Source: an uncultured Candidatus Saccharibacteria bacterium (GTDB lineage Bacteria > Patescibacteriota > Saccharimonadia > Saccharimonadales > Saccharimonadaceae). From it: a stretch of 57,848 nt of DNA. Made by a program: the position numbers and the translations under genes. Location: positions 284,120 through 341,967 of the forward strand of contig CAMZIL010000001.1 in assembly GCA_947307225.1 (NCBI GenBank). The letters run 5' to 3'. Positions within the stretch are counted from its first letter, which is position 1; each line of letters opens with the position of its first letter. Positions 1 through 8,816 of this stretch are shown piece by piece. The notes beneath the pieces were generated by a model. It saw nothing but the letters and a program-made list of their open reading frames with translations. It was not told the origin of the DNA and made no database searches.

Positions 1-22
1 GAGTAGATTATAGCAGTTAGAG

Positions 23-34
23 TATAATAGAACT
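23..34 (+). promoter_or_regulatory. Leaderless promoter of the FemAB gene
   Basis: A perfect TATAAT at 23-28 is followed by 6 nt and then the ATG at 35. Transcription would start at or next to the start codon, so no Shine-Dalgarno sequence is possible. The same spacing recurs at many other genes in the window. Confidence 0.75.
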
Positions 35-1165
35 ATGAATTTTGTGGAGCTAAGCGACGACGAGTTTCGAAAATTTGAGCGTAAACAGCCTTGCGGCAAC
101 TTTTTCCAGTCGGCTGAACGCGCGGAATTGCGTCGCAAAATGGGCTGGCATGTCTACTTGTTGGGCGTGAAAGAAGACGCAAAAGTCGTGGCCGGATGTT
201 TGTTGATGGAACGCGGCGGGGAAGCGCTGGTGCAGCTCGGGCCGATTTTGGATTATTCGAACACCAAATTAGTTGAATTCTGGATAAAATCTGTAGTCGA
301 TTTTGCAAAATCGCATAATTTTATATCACTAGAAGTATTTCCGGCGGCATTGCTATCTGTTCGCGATCCAAAAGGTGAGATTTTGAAGGATTTGGAAGAT
401 AAAAAGGTCGAAAAAGCCTTCGAAAAGGCCGGTTTTAGCTATCTTGGCCGTACTGTTGAGCTCGAAAACAAGGCAAATCGCTGGATGGCGGTGAAAAATT
501 TGCGCGGGTTTAAAAATATGGACGAGATTCGCGCGAGCTATAAGAAGAACGTTCGTAATAAGCTACGTAAAATTAGCCCAGAGCTCGAGGTTTATGAGCT
601 GAAAGACAAGTCTGAGATTCCGCTTTTAGCCGAGGCTGTTGATCAGAGTAACCACAAGAATGGCGTTGTGAGCCGCTATCTCTCTTACTACGAGTGGATG
701 TGGGATGCTTGGGGTGATCAGACTCGCTTTATCGTGGCACGTCGCAAAGAGGACAAGGCGGTTGTGGCTGGTCGCATTTTGATTTATCATCCGAACGAAG
801 TTGTGAGCTTTATTTCCGGTACGACGCAGCGCTATAAAAAGCTGAATGGTATGACGTTCTTGCAGGATTGGCTGCTAGAGGATTGCTTGGAGCGCGGCGT
901 GAAGCGTGCGAATTTCTACGGCATTGACGGCATTTTTACGGAAGATAACAAGCTGCTCGAGTTTAAGAGTGGTTTTGGCGTTGATATCGAGGAATATGTT
1001 GGCGGTTTTCGCTTGATTTTGAAGCCTGGCAAGTATCGCCTGAACAATGCAAAGAAGGCGGGTATGAACTTGCTCCGCAGCGCGCGCAATGCTGTGCGAG
1101 ACGGCGCAAAAAAGCTGCGTAATCGCAAGACGAAAGTCGTTCGCAAAGTAGAAGCTAACGAATAA
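35..1165 (+). CDS. FemAB-family peptidyltransferase (cell-wall interpeptide bridge)
   Basis: The 376-residue product has the look of the FemAB/FemX family, which adds amino acids from aminoacyl-tRNA to the peptide of lipid II at the inner face of the membrane. The N-terminal part (about 1-170) and C-terminal part (about 175-350) fit the paired GNAT-like folds of the family. The stretch near residues 255-325 (FISGTTQRYKKLNG, then NFYGIDGIFTEDNKLLEFKSGFG) is typical of Fem proteins. The tail after about residue 345 is strongly basic, which would suit membrane contact. The start follows a -10 box by 6 nt. The 3' end overlaps the convergent tsaD by 11 nt. The amino acid transferred cannot be told from the sequence. 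Confidence 0.85.
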   Translation: MNFVELSDDEFRKFERKQPCGNFFQSAERAELRRKMGWHVYLLGVKEDAKVVAGCLLMERGGEALVQLGPILDYSNTKLVEFWIKSVVDFAKSHNFISLEVFPAALLSVRDPKGEILKDLEDKKVEKAFEKAGFSYLGRTVELENKANRWMAVKNLRGFKNMDEIRASYKKNVRNKLRKISPELEVYELKDKSEIPLLAEAVDQSNHKNGVVSRYLSYYEWMWDAWGDQTRFIVARRKEDKAVVAGRILIYHPNEVVSFISGTTQRYKKLNGMTFLQDWLLEDCLERGVKRANFYGIDGIFTEDNKLLEFKSGFGVDIEEYVGGFRLILKPGKYRLNNAKKAGMNLLRSARNAVRDGAKKLRNRKTKVVRKVEANE

Positions 1166-2195
1166 CCGAACGGGGGGAGATATCGAGCGTGTAAGGATCG
1201 CTCGATTTTTCTCCGGCCTGGATAGAGTAGTAGGCGGCAGAAGCGACCATGGCGCCATTGTCGGTGCTGTACTTGAACTCTGGTACGTAGACTTGGTGAG
1301 TGCTGTCGAAGGCTTTGTGCAGTTCAGAGCGGAGCAATTCGTTGGCGGAAACGCCGCCTGCGAGAAGGATAGATTTTACCTCTGGGTGGATTTCGGCGGC
1401 TTTTTTGAGTTTTTTCACGATGATGTTGACGGCGGTTAGCTGGAAGCTTGCGGCGAAATCTGCAATTTGCTGGTCGGTCAGGTGGTCTTTGAGTTCGTGC
1501 GACGGAGTAGTAATAGGTAGACCGAGCTCGTTTTGGACGGCGCGGAGCACGGCGGTTTTGATGCCGCTAAACGAGAAATCTAGGCCATCGACTTTCGGAA
1601 TTGGCAGCTGGTATTTGTGAGGGTCACCGCTTGCGGCTTTTTTGGCGATATTTGGGCCGCCAGGGTAGGGAAGTCCGAGAATTTTGGCGACCTTGTCGAA
1701 ACATTCGCCGATAGCATCGTCGCGTGTGGTGCCGATGATCTCGAAGTGATCGTGGCGCTCCATGTAGATAATCTGAGTGTGTCCGCCGCTAATAACGGCA
1801 GCGAGGAGTGGAAACTCTGGTTGATAGCCACTAAGCCAGTTGGCATAGATATGAGACTTTAGGTGGTGAACAGGATAAAACGGTTTGTTGTGCGTGATGG
1901 CGAGCGTGCGGGCGGCAAGAGTGCCGACGAGAAGACTGCCGACGAGGCCTGGAGTATGAGTAACGGCGATGGCGTCGAGGTCGTCGACGGTTAGGTTGGC
2001 GTCTTTTAGGGCTTTTCGGATAACTGGATTGACTGCCTCGATATGACTGCGGGCGGCGATTTCCGGGATGACGCCACCGTATTCGGCGTGGATGTCGATT
2101 TGGGACACAACAACATTAGACAGGACCTTTTGTCCGTCTTCGATAACGGCTGCGGCGGTCTCGTCGCATGAAGATTCAATACCGAGGATTTTCAT
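1155..2195 (-). CDS. tsaD: tRNA N6-adenosine threonylcarbamoyltransferase TsaD
   Basis: TsaD (Kae1/Gcp) transfers threonylcarbamoyl to A37 of ANN-decoding tRNAs together with TsaB and TsaE. At 346 residues it has the family length. Visible motifs are the N-terminal GIESSCDETAAAV, the metal-binding histidines in HHLKSHIYA, SGGHTQI, the FDKVAKILGLPYPGGP loop, DFSFSGIKTAV, LAGGVSANELLR and a late STDNGAMVA. All expected blocks are present, so it should be active. A TATAAT lies 7 nt before the ATG, making the mRNA probably leaderless. The partner genes tsaB, tsaC and tsaE are not in this window. Confidence 0.97.
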   Translation of the reverse strand: MKILGIESSCDETAAAVIEDGQKVLSNVVVSQIDIHAEYGGVIPEIAARSHIEAVNPVIRKALKDANLTVDDLDAIAVTHTPGLVGSLLVGTLAARTLAITHNKPFYPVHHLKSHIYANWLSGYQPEFPLLAAVISGGHTQIIYMERHDHFEIIGTTRDDAIGECFDKVAKILGLPYPGGPNIAKKAASGDPHKYQLPIPKVDGLDFSFSGIKTAVLRAVQNELGLPITTPSHELKDHLTDQQIADFAASFQLTAVNIIVKKLKKAAEIHPEVKSILLAGGVSANELLRSELHKAFDSTHQVYVPEFKYSTDNGAMVASAAYYSIQAGEKSSDPYTLDISPRSVIR

Positions 2196-2208
2196 CTTAC
2201 AAATTATA
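2196..2208 (-). promoter_or_regulatory. Leaderless promoter of tsaD
   Basis: On the minus strand TATAAT occupies 2203-2208 and is separated from the tsaD ATG by 7 nt. It lies 7 bp from the -35 box of the divergent promoter at 2216-2244, so the two could interfere. Confidence 0.7.
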
Positions 2209-2215
2209 CCTCAAA

Positions 2216-2244
2216 TTGACTTTATGGGGCAAGTGTGGCATAAT
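2216..2244 (+). promoter_or_regulatory. Sigma70-type promoter of the gene at 2307
   Basis: TTGACT at 2216-2221 and CATAAT at 2239-2244 are 17 bp apart. It predicts a leader of about 55 nt ending in a GGAGGT Shine-Dalgarno at 2295-2300. This leadered layout contrasts with the neighbouring leaderless genes. Confidence 0.75.
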
Positions 2245-2306
2245 AGCAACATTGTACTGGTAGGCACTATTTCCAGACAAAATCTTATTTTCACGGAGGT
2301 GCTTAT

Positions 2307-2759
2307 ATGGTAAGCATCATTATTGAGGGTAAATATCGTCGGATTGTTGGTAAGAATATTACTCGAGACGAATCGTTCGCTGGAATTGGAGAGTGGTCGG
2401 GTTATTCGGCGCTCTTGATTGATTGCGATGGTGGTAACCACATAGTGCTAACTGGAAACCCGTCAATTGAAACGCACACTATTATCGACAGTGCGCTTCA
2501 CAATGATTTGGATGACGATGAGTGTGAGGCCGTATGCTTGCATTATGGCTTGATGTGCCGCGGAAAGAAACGGGATCTTTCTAAGACAACAATCGCACTC
2601 AATAAGATTTATGGTTGTTTCCACGATAAGGTTTACCACGACGGAGAAGTGAACAAGCTAATCAATTCTGCCATCGAGAAACTGACAAAAGACGAAAATA
2701 TCCAAGAATTAATCAAAGAACGAACCAGTAGTATGCATGGTTCGAGTGCAGCTCCTTGA
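2307..2759 (+). CDS. Hypothetical protein, 150 aa
   Basis: I do not recognise the family. It is a soluble-looking protein with an N-terminal part rich in beta-type residues (1-55), an acidic stretch around DLDDDECEAVC (about 68-80) and a helical C-terminus. There is no signal peptide or membrane segment. Four cysteines (about residues 40, 75, 78 and 85) could bind metal, but no standard spacing is seen. The start is supported by GGAGGT 6 nt upstream and by a good promoter. The last codons form the left arm of an intrinsic terminator and the TGA stop lies in its loop. The gene is a single-gene unit. Confidence 0.75.
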   Translation: MVSIIIEGKYRRIVGKNITRDESFAGIGEWSGYSALLIDCDGGNHIVLTGNPSIETHTIIDSALHNDLDDDECEAVCLHYGLMCRGKKRDLSKTTIALNKIYGCFHDKVYHDGEVNKLINSAIEKLTKDENIQELIKERTSSMHGSSAAP

Positions 2760-2775
2760 TGGAGCTGCTTTTTTA
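2748..2775 (+). terminator. Intrinsic terminator overlapping the end of the 2307 gene
   Basis: GCAGCTCC (2748-2755) pairs with GGAGCTGC (2761-2768) around a 5-nt loop, followed by a run of T. The stop codon TGA at 2757-2759 lies within the loop, so terminating ribosomes would cover the hairpin. Confidence 0.88.
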
Positions 2776-2806
2776 TTGCAAATAGGGATAGCGCTTGTGG
2801 TATAAT
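2776..2806 (+). promoter_or_regulatory. Promoter of the DUF5663-like gene and giant protein gene
   Basis: An extended -10 box, TGGTATAAT (TATAAT at 2801-2806), lies downstream of a weak TTGCAA at 2776-2781 (19 bp spacing). The leader is about 33 nt and carries TGAGGT at 2832-2837 as ribosome binding site. Confidence 0.7.
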
Positions 2807-2841
2807 TTAACATAAGGATAATAATATTTTGTGAGGTCAAA

Positions 2842-3186
2842 ATGCAAAATCTGGATGATTTTATGGAATCTCTTTTGCAAGAGAAGGATATCAAGGTTGA
2901 GGGTGAGGTCCGTGATCAGCTAAAGGCTGATATGGTGCAGCGTTTGATGACGCAAATTGATCGCGCGACGCTGAATCGCTTGACTGAAGAGCAGGCAATC
3001 GAGCTCTCCGACAAGCTAGACGATCCAAACTTTGGCGACGAGCAGGCAGCCGAATTCATCAAGAACTGCGGCATCGATACGCAAGAAGTAGCGCTCGAAA
3101 CGATGCTTCAATTCCGCGCATTGTATCTTGGTGGTGGTACTGGCGACGTCGTACCTAATGAAACCGAAGCAGTAGCAGCGGAGTAA
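2842..3186 (+). CDS. DUF5663-like small acidic protein
   Basis: This is a 114-residue acidic, mostly helical protein. The layout (an LDDFMESLLQEK-type start, a VRDQLKADMVQRLMTQID helix, then an EQAIELSDKLDD segment) resembles the small DUF5663 proteins seen in candidate-phylum bacteria. That assignment rests on memory and is moderate. No membrane segment or catalytic motif is visible. It is 4 nt upstream of the 1856-residue gene and shares its promoter, so the two products probably act together. The ribosome binding site is TGAGGT, 4 nt before the ATG. Confidence 0.7.
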   Translation: MQNLDDFMESLLQEKDIKVEGEVRDQLKADMVQRLMTQIDRATLNRLTEEQAIELSDKLDDPNFGDEQAAEFIKNCGIDTQEVALETMLQFRALYLGGGTGDVVPNETEAVAAE

Positions 3187-3190
3187 AACG

Positions 3191-6100
3191 ATGGATAAAC
3201 CTAAGCAAAATATGGAGAACGGAGGAGCTGGGAACGGCTCTGATGAGCTCAATGAATGGGAGATCATGGCCCAGGAGGCTGCAAAAGAAGCAGCCGAGCA
3301 AGCTGGCGTTGACCCAAATAATGTATCCGAGGACGACATTGCCTATCAAAAGAAAATGATGGAAATGGCTCGTCGTTCAACTGATTTTGACCCACTATCA
3401 GACGAAGAAATGTCTGCAAATGAAACAAACACTGGTGTTAACAAAGATGGTGAAGAGTATGAGCGTATGCCATGGAATAGATGGGATATGTATGGCCGCG
3501 TTGGCAAAGATAGCAAGCGTGAACATTACGACGCTCGCATGGCTTGGAGCAAGCACGTAGAGGAAGTTGCCGCTACGATTCCACGCCGCGAGACGATTCG
3601 CACGACTTCTATGGAAGGCAGCGATTATGTCGGTGAGCACACTGTCCCAGAAAGCGATAAAGAATATCGCCTACGCGTGATGAACGCGGTTTATGCCGAG
3701 ATTGCAAAAGAGCAGGCCGAGGATCCATCTCGCAAGTTAAGCCAGATTGAGATCGAAAGCTTGCAGACTTATTACCCACGCGAAGAGGGCGAGAGTACAA
3801 AGGATTGGGCTCAGAGAATTACCGACGAAACTGGTGTCCGTTTTGGTGCAACAAAGACCGTTGAGGTCAAGAATGGTGGTGAACCTGAACCGATCGAAGA
3901 GCCTGAAGAAACTGAACCAATAACCGAGCCGGAACCTGAACCGATCGAAGAGCCAGAAGAGGAGCCAGAACAGCCAGAGGCTGAAGAGACTATGACTGAC
4001 CAGGAGAGCTGGGATGCTCGTATGGCCGATGCAAAGAGTAAGTTCGAAAAGATGCACTTTGTCGACGGTACGGAAGAGAGCGACGAGGACTATGAGCGTC
4101 GTATGGCGACCCTCGTTCTCAGTAATGTTTCTACCGAGATGGCAAATGATTTGAGTCGTCAGTTGACGGATGTTGAGCTCACAAATCTTGCCGACATGTA
4201 TCCTCGTGGCGAAAAAGAGACCGCAATTCAGTGGGCGGCGCGCATCAAGGATGAAACGAATATTTCTGTTGATCCTAGAAGATTGGGCGACCTTACTTAT
4301 GACCCGAGCAAATATGAGAATCCTGCCGAAGAGCCATTGACGCCAGATGTCGAGAGGTTCAACACGCCAGAAGAGCAAGAGGCTAGAGAGAAGCATGAGC
4401 GCGCCGAAAAGCTACGTAAGCTGTTTAAGAGTGACGCTTTGAAGTATCTATGCGAAATGTATAATGTTTCGCCAGATGATATCGATGGCTTTGATGATGA
4501 TGAAATTATCGCGATGTATCGTGCCTTTGGTCAGAAACTTGAAGATTTCGCAAAGAACGAACTCGGTATGACCGACGAAGATTTGCAGAGAATCGCTCAG
4601 GACGGCAGCGCGATGGATCTTATCTTGAAGTACAACGAGTACCTCAAGAAGAAGCTTCATGGCGAAGATGAGCCAAGCACCGAAGACGGTGAGCAAAATG
4701 AGGCGATGGAGGCAGAAAAAGCTGCTTTGATCGAACAAATTGACTGGCTAGATTTGCGCGACTTCCTCAAAGAAGAAGGTCTCAGGATTTCCGATATTGA
4801 GAACATGAGCATCGAAGAGCTCAAAGACCTCAAGGAGCGCCTACGTAAACGTATGGTCGAGAGCCTCGATATTGAAGATATGATGGATGTCCTAAAGGCC
4901 GATGGCTTCCGCATTAAGGATCTCGAAGAGGCAAATTTCGAACGCTTAGTAGATATTCGCGAAGCTTATCGTATGCGCTTCATTTCGGATTGTGATACTG
5001 AAGCAAATGCAGATAAGTTGAAAGAGTGGGATATCAAGGTTATCGATCTTCAACAGATGACGCTTGAGGAATTGATTGATCTCAAGAAGAGATTGGCCGC
5101 CGAAAATGGTCAAGGTGCAGTCACTGAAGAAGAACCGGTGCCAGAAGAGAGGGATCCGCTCGTGGCCGTAATGATTGATCGCGAACGCGATGCGAAGATT
5201 GCAGCGCGCGCCCTAGCGGAGGAAATGTTCCAGAATAAGCTTAACGGCGAAGGTAAGAAGATTGGCCGCATGGGTAGATGGTGGCGCCAGATGGTCTTTG
5301 GCCAGATGCTCAAAGATGCGACGATGCTCAAGTATGAGCGTGAGGCGTTGGCTGCAATCAAAGAAGGCAAGGCCGATGTTCGTGGCGTAAATGTCGATCA
5401 GTTCTGGGATAAGAATGGTGATGGCGCGAGCGGCAAGGTTGTCGAGCGCTTGACGATGGCTTACGTGAATGGCATCGAGGATTCGTTGCTCCACGGCGCA
5501 GCTGGTAACGAGATGACGACCTATGGCGTCGAGCTCGATGAAAACGGCAATAAAGTTGTATTTAAATATAGCGAAGGCGGTAATAGAAAGGAAGCTGTCG
5601 ACGCAGATAGCGTTGAGGCTAAATCTACTATTGCGATTCGCGAAGCAGTCGCGGCATTTGCAAGCGGTACGATGAACGAGGACGACTTCCGTGAGGCGGT
5701 CAAACGCGAAAAGGCCAACATGGCCAAGGAAGGTCTCGATGATAGCTTGATGGCCGATACCTTGCTCGAGGTAGCACAGGCTGCAAAGGAACGCTTCAAT
5801 CACGAAGAGAGTATCGAAAACGTGATGGAAGGTTTCCGCTTCATCAATGCCGACTATCAGGCACAGGTTCGCACTGAAGTTCACCGTTCAAAGATTGATG
5901 AGATTTCAGAGAAAATTTCTGGCAAGCTTGGCTTTGCTCAGCCAGAGGTCATCGCAGCGGCAGCTGGTATCGCGCTCTTCTTCACGCAGCGTGGTGCAAG
6001 TACGGTCGCTCGCTCGTTTGCTCCGCTCGCAGGTGGCGCACTTGTCTCTGGTACCTTCGCAGCATTCAAGGAACATAACCGCGTAGCAGTCGATCGCGCA

Positions 6101-8761
6101 GAGCTTGCACGTCGTATCGCCCGTGGCGAGGAAATTGGCAAGACGAAGTATGACCAGCAGATGGAGCAGACGAACTACAAGAACTACACTGCTACTGAAT
6201 TGACGAATGGTCTCCGCGAGGCAATCGCATCTGGTGATGCTGATCAGATCCAGCAGAGATTGGCAGCAATTGAGGTCTTGTCGCAGATTGGTGACTCCGA
6301 GAAGATCGACCTTATCACCTTCTCCGGCGGCGACAGCACGACAATTGAAGATGAACGCTTGGCGCTCGACGTCCAAATCGCACAGGCTAAGGTTGAGCTC
6401 AGGAACCGTGGCATTGAAAATAATAGCCAGACTTATGTCGATGCAGCCAACAGGGCATCCGAGTTTATCCGTAGCGATATGGAGGCGAAGGACGCAGCAT
6501 TCAAGAAACTTCAGCGTAAGCGGGTGGCAGCACAGTTTGCCAAGACCGCAGTAGTTGGTGTCGCGACGGCAGTAGTTGGTCAGGAAGTCGCGGCGGCATT
6601 TAACCCGAGCTCCTACGGTATCTTCGATAAGATCAATGATAGCCTCGATATTCGCTTCGCACCACTTGGCATCGGCGTCAACAATGTCGATGCGCATAGA
6701 ACCTTGCTTGCAGGCGCCTTGGGTATCACTCAGACTGAGATTCAGATTACTCATGATGTCGTTAGGGCAGCAGAAGCAAGCGGCGCACATCTCACTCAGC
6801 AAGAGATCGATCAGCTTCGCAAAGAAGGTTATACGGTCAATGGCCGCAACGTTACGACCTATACGACTTCGTCGCATACCGAGCAGATGACTGGTTCCGA
6901 GTTCATGCGCGAAAATGGTGTTCACGTTTCCCGCGAATGGGGCAGCAACGGTACTTCGGTCTCCGAAGGCAACGAGCTTGGTCTCTGGCGCGCAAACGAT
7001 GGCCATCTATACACGCATATGCACGGCAACTCCTTCTCTTACGATGGTACGACTTACAACTTCGATGATGTGGCTCAGACTGGCAACGTTAGCTTGCTTG
7101 TCACGCTCTCGCGCGATGCTCAGAGTACGCCAATCAGCGTCCCAGGTGTGCTTGGTCCTGATGGCCAGCTTTCATTCGTATCTAGTGATCCAGCAATCAA
7201 CGATATTCTCTCGTCTGGTCGCTATGCCTTCACCGAGGTTGCATACGATACTGGCGCAGTTGCATCGAATGGTGCGCACGAAATGTTTGTCTTCGCAACG
7301 CATGTTGGTTCGAACAATGTTTCCGAGACCTTCGAAAAGGTCGTCACCGAGACGATTCCTCATGTCGATACGGTCTACGATGTTATCGGCTTCGAGACTA
7401 ATGCAGAGAAGATTATTGAACACGCTAACTTGATTGATGGCGGTATCCCACTTCCATTCGTTACCCGTAAGAATCTTACTCGCGGCGAAAAGGGTCAGGG
7501 CCATGGTCCTCGCGGTCCAGAAACCTTCAACCCAGGAAATGGCGGCAGTGGTCACACTGGCGATAACACGCCTCCGGCACCTACTCCAAATGGCGGTACC
7601 GGCTCGACTGGCACGAATCGTCAGCCAAATCCACCAGCACCTGGTCCAAATGGCCCATCCGGCCCAGCTCCGAATAATGGTGAACAAACACCGAATAACA
7701 ATGAACAGACTCCGAGCGGCGAGCAGACTCCTAGCCAGCCTACTAGCGAGACGGAGCCACAACAGCCATCGAGGCCAGAAGCACAATCGGTTGCAAATGG
7801 TGAACCAATTACCTTGAGCTCTGATCAGCTAAGGCAGATGTTGACGAATGAAACTTACCCAGATGAAATGGTGGCTCGCGCAGAGTATGCTATCCAGCTA
7901 TGGAACCAGTACACTACTGAGCAGCGTCGTGCGATTTTGGCCGGTGACTACAGCTCATTCGATAGTCCAGATTTAATCAAGTCCGATTATGACTTCCTCA
8001 TTTCAAAGAATATAATCAGGCCTGATGTTGCGCCGGATATCTCTAGACTTCAATCGGTCGTCGATCTTGGCGGCGTTTGGGGCAAGCAGGCAACGCGCGC
8101 AGAGTTCACCGATGATGAAATCGACGCAATTGAGCTTGGTGACGCCAATAGAAAGCAGATTAAGGATGCAATCGCAGTTTGGAACGCAGCTTCTGAGCAA
8201 GATCGCATTGCCTTCTTGAAGGGTGATGGCAGAATTGGTACGCCAGTAAATGATGCGGGTATTGCATTGATGCATCTTGGCCATCCATATATTGGCTTCG
8301 CTGAGGATGTTGCTAACTTGAAGCAAGAAGCATCTGAGGGTGCAGTCAGAATTAGGCAAGAGAGAGAACGCCGTGAGGCTGAAGAAAGAGAACAGCGTAT
8401 CCAGCAGGATATGGCCGAGGCAAGCAACTTCCAGACCATCACGAACCCAGTCTTCGCACCATTTATCAAGGTGACGAACGATAGGATTGATGCGATGAAT
8501 GGCCGCAACATGGGTGACGCAGAACATGAGGTCATTCGTGAGGCGATTAGTACCTGGAATCGCGAGTCTAGAAGCAACCGTCGCATGATGGCAGTCGGTA
8601 ACTATGACGTCTTGAGGCAACGCTTGCTAAGAGAGAAGAGCGCCAATGAGGTCGAGGCATACATTGCTAAGATGAAAGATAGCATGAAGACCTTGGAGCA
8701 GTACGGCATTGTATCCTTCCCGAAGGTAGCCAGTGACGGCGAGCGCGCAGAAGCAGCCTAA
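3191..8761 (+). CDS. Giant membrane protein of unknown function, 1856 aa
   Basis: No family is recognised. Residues 1-480 are very acidic, with a module of about 90 residues present twice (near 113-212 and 275-355: DARMA..., then QLTD/KLSQ, Y-PR-E, W-A-RI-DET) separated by a Pro-Glu linker. Residues about 510-640 carry repeated helical units of the type DLR/DMMDVL...I.DLE.....L..L. Two hydrophobic regions, near 915-960 and 1115-1140, may span the membrane. They flank a charged helical segment. A Pro/Gly/Asn/Thr-rich linker runs from about 1437 to 1540. The last 300 residues contain three repeats with a W-N core (about 1560, 1657 and 1779). There is no clear N-terminal signal peptide, so topology is uncertain. 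It is co-transcribed with the DUF5663-like gene and ends in a strong terminator. Confidence 0.85.
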   Translation: MDKPKQNMENGGAGNGSDELNEWEIMAQEAAKEAAEQAGVDPNNVSEDDIAYQKKMMEMARRSTDFDPLSDEEMSANETNTGVNKDGEEYERMPWNRWDMYGRVGKDSKREHYDARMAWSKHVEEVAATIPRRETIRTTSMEGSDYVGEHTVPESDKEYRLRVMNAVYAEIAKEQAEDPSRKLSQIEIESLQTYYPREEGESTKDWAQRITDETGVRFGATKTVEVKNGGEPEPIEEPEETEPITEPEPEPIEEPEEEPEQPEAEETMTDQESWDARMADAKSKFEKMHFVDGTEESDEDYERRMATLVLSNVSTEMANDLSRQLTDVELTNLADMYPRGEKETAIQWAARIKDETNISVDPRRLGDLTYDPSKYENPAEEPLTPDVERFNTPEEQEAREKHERAEKLRKLFKSDALKYLCEMYNVSPDDIDGFDDDEIIAMYRAFGQKLEDFAKNELGMTDEDLQRIAQDGSAMDLILKYNEYLKKKLHGEDEPSTEDGEQNEAMEAEKAALIEQIDWLDLRDFLKEEGLRISDIENMSIEELKDLKERLRKRMVESLDIEDMMDVLKADGFRIKDLEEANFERLVDIREAYRMRFISDCDTEANADKLKEWDIKVIDLQQMTLEELIDLKKRLAAENGQGAVTEEEPVPEERDPLVAVMIDRERDAKIAARALAEEMFQNKLNGEGKKIGRMGRWWRQMVFGQMLKDATMLKYEREALAAIKEGKADVRGVNVDQFWDKNGDGASGKVVERLTMAYVNGIEDSLLHGAAGNEMTTYGVELDENGNKVVFKYSEGGNRKEAVDADSVEAKSTIAIREAVAAFASGTMNEDDFREAVKREKANMAKEGLDDSLMADTLLEVAQAAKERFNHEESIENVMEGFRFINADYQAQVRTEVHRSKIDEISEKISGKLGFAQPEVIAAAAGIALFFTQRGASTVARSFAPLAGGALVSGTFAAFKEHNRVAVDRAELARRIARGEEIGKTKYDQQMEQTNYKNYTATELTNGLREAIASGDADQIQQRLAAIEVLSQIGDSEKIDLITFSGGDSTTIEDERLALDVQIAQAKVELRNRGIENNSQTYVDAANRASEFIRSDMEAKDAAFKKLQRKRVAAQFAKTAVVGVATAVVGQEVAAAFNPSSYGIFDKINDSLDIRFAPLGIGVNNVDAHRTLLAGALGITQTEIQITHDVVRAAEASGAHLTQQEIDQLRKEGYTVNGRNVTTYTTSSHTEQMTGSEFMRENGVHVSREWGSNGTSVSEGNELGLWRANDGHLYTHMHGNSFSYDGTTYNFDDVAQTGNVSLLVTLSRDAQSTPISVPGVLGPDGQLSFVSSDPAINDILSSGRYAFTEVAYDTGAVASNGAHEMFVFATHVGSNNVSETFEKVVTETIPHVDTVYDVIGFETNAEKIIEHANLIDGGIPLPFVTRKNLTRGEKGQGHGPRGPETFNPGNGGSGHTGDNTPPAPTPNGGTGSTGTNRQPNPPAPGPNGPSGPAPNNGEQTPNNNEQTPSGEQTPSQPTSETEPQQPSRPEAQSVANGEPITLSSDQLRQMLTNETYPDEMVARAEYAIQLWNQYTTEQRRAILAGDYSSFDSPDLIKSDYDFLISKNIIRPDVAPDISRLQSVVDLGGVWGKQATRAEFTDDEIDAIELGDANRKQIKDAIAVWNAASEQDRIAFLKGDGRIGTPVNDAGIALMHLGHPYIGFAEDVANLKQEASEGAVRIRQERERREAEEREQRIQQDMAEASNFQTITNPVFAPFIKVTNDRIDAMNGRNMGDAEHEVIREAISTWNRESRSNRRMMAVGNYDVLRQRLLREKSANEVEAYIAKMKDSMKTLEQYGIVSFPKVASDGERAEAA

Positions 8762-8776
8762 TAGAAAGCTCAAATA

Positions 8777-8804
8777 AAAATATCCCCGAACGGGGATATT
8801 TTTG
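8777..8804. terminator. Bidirectional intrinsic terminator
   Basis: AAATATCCCC and GGGGATATTT pair around GAAC, with A and T runs on both sides. It can stop both the giant gene and the convergent ABC permease gene. Confidence 0.9.
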
Positions 8805-8816
8805 TGGTTGCCGTAA

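Noticed and set aside
5906-7006. 366-codon open frame antisense to the giant gene
   Set aside because: It mirrors a GC-structured coding region, has Cys-rich, implausible composition, no promoter and no ribosome binding site.
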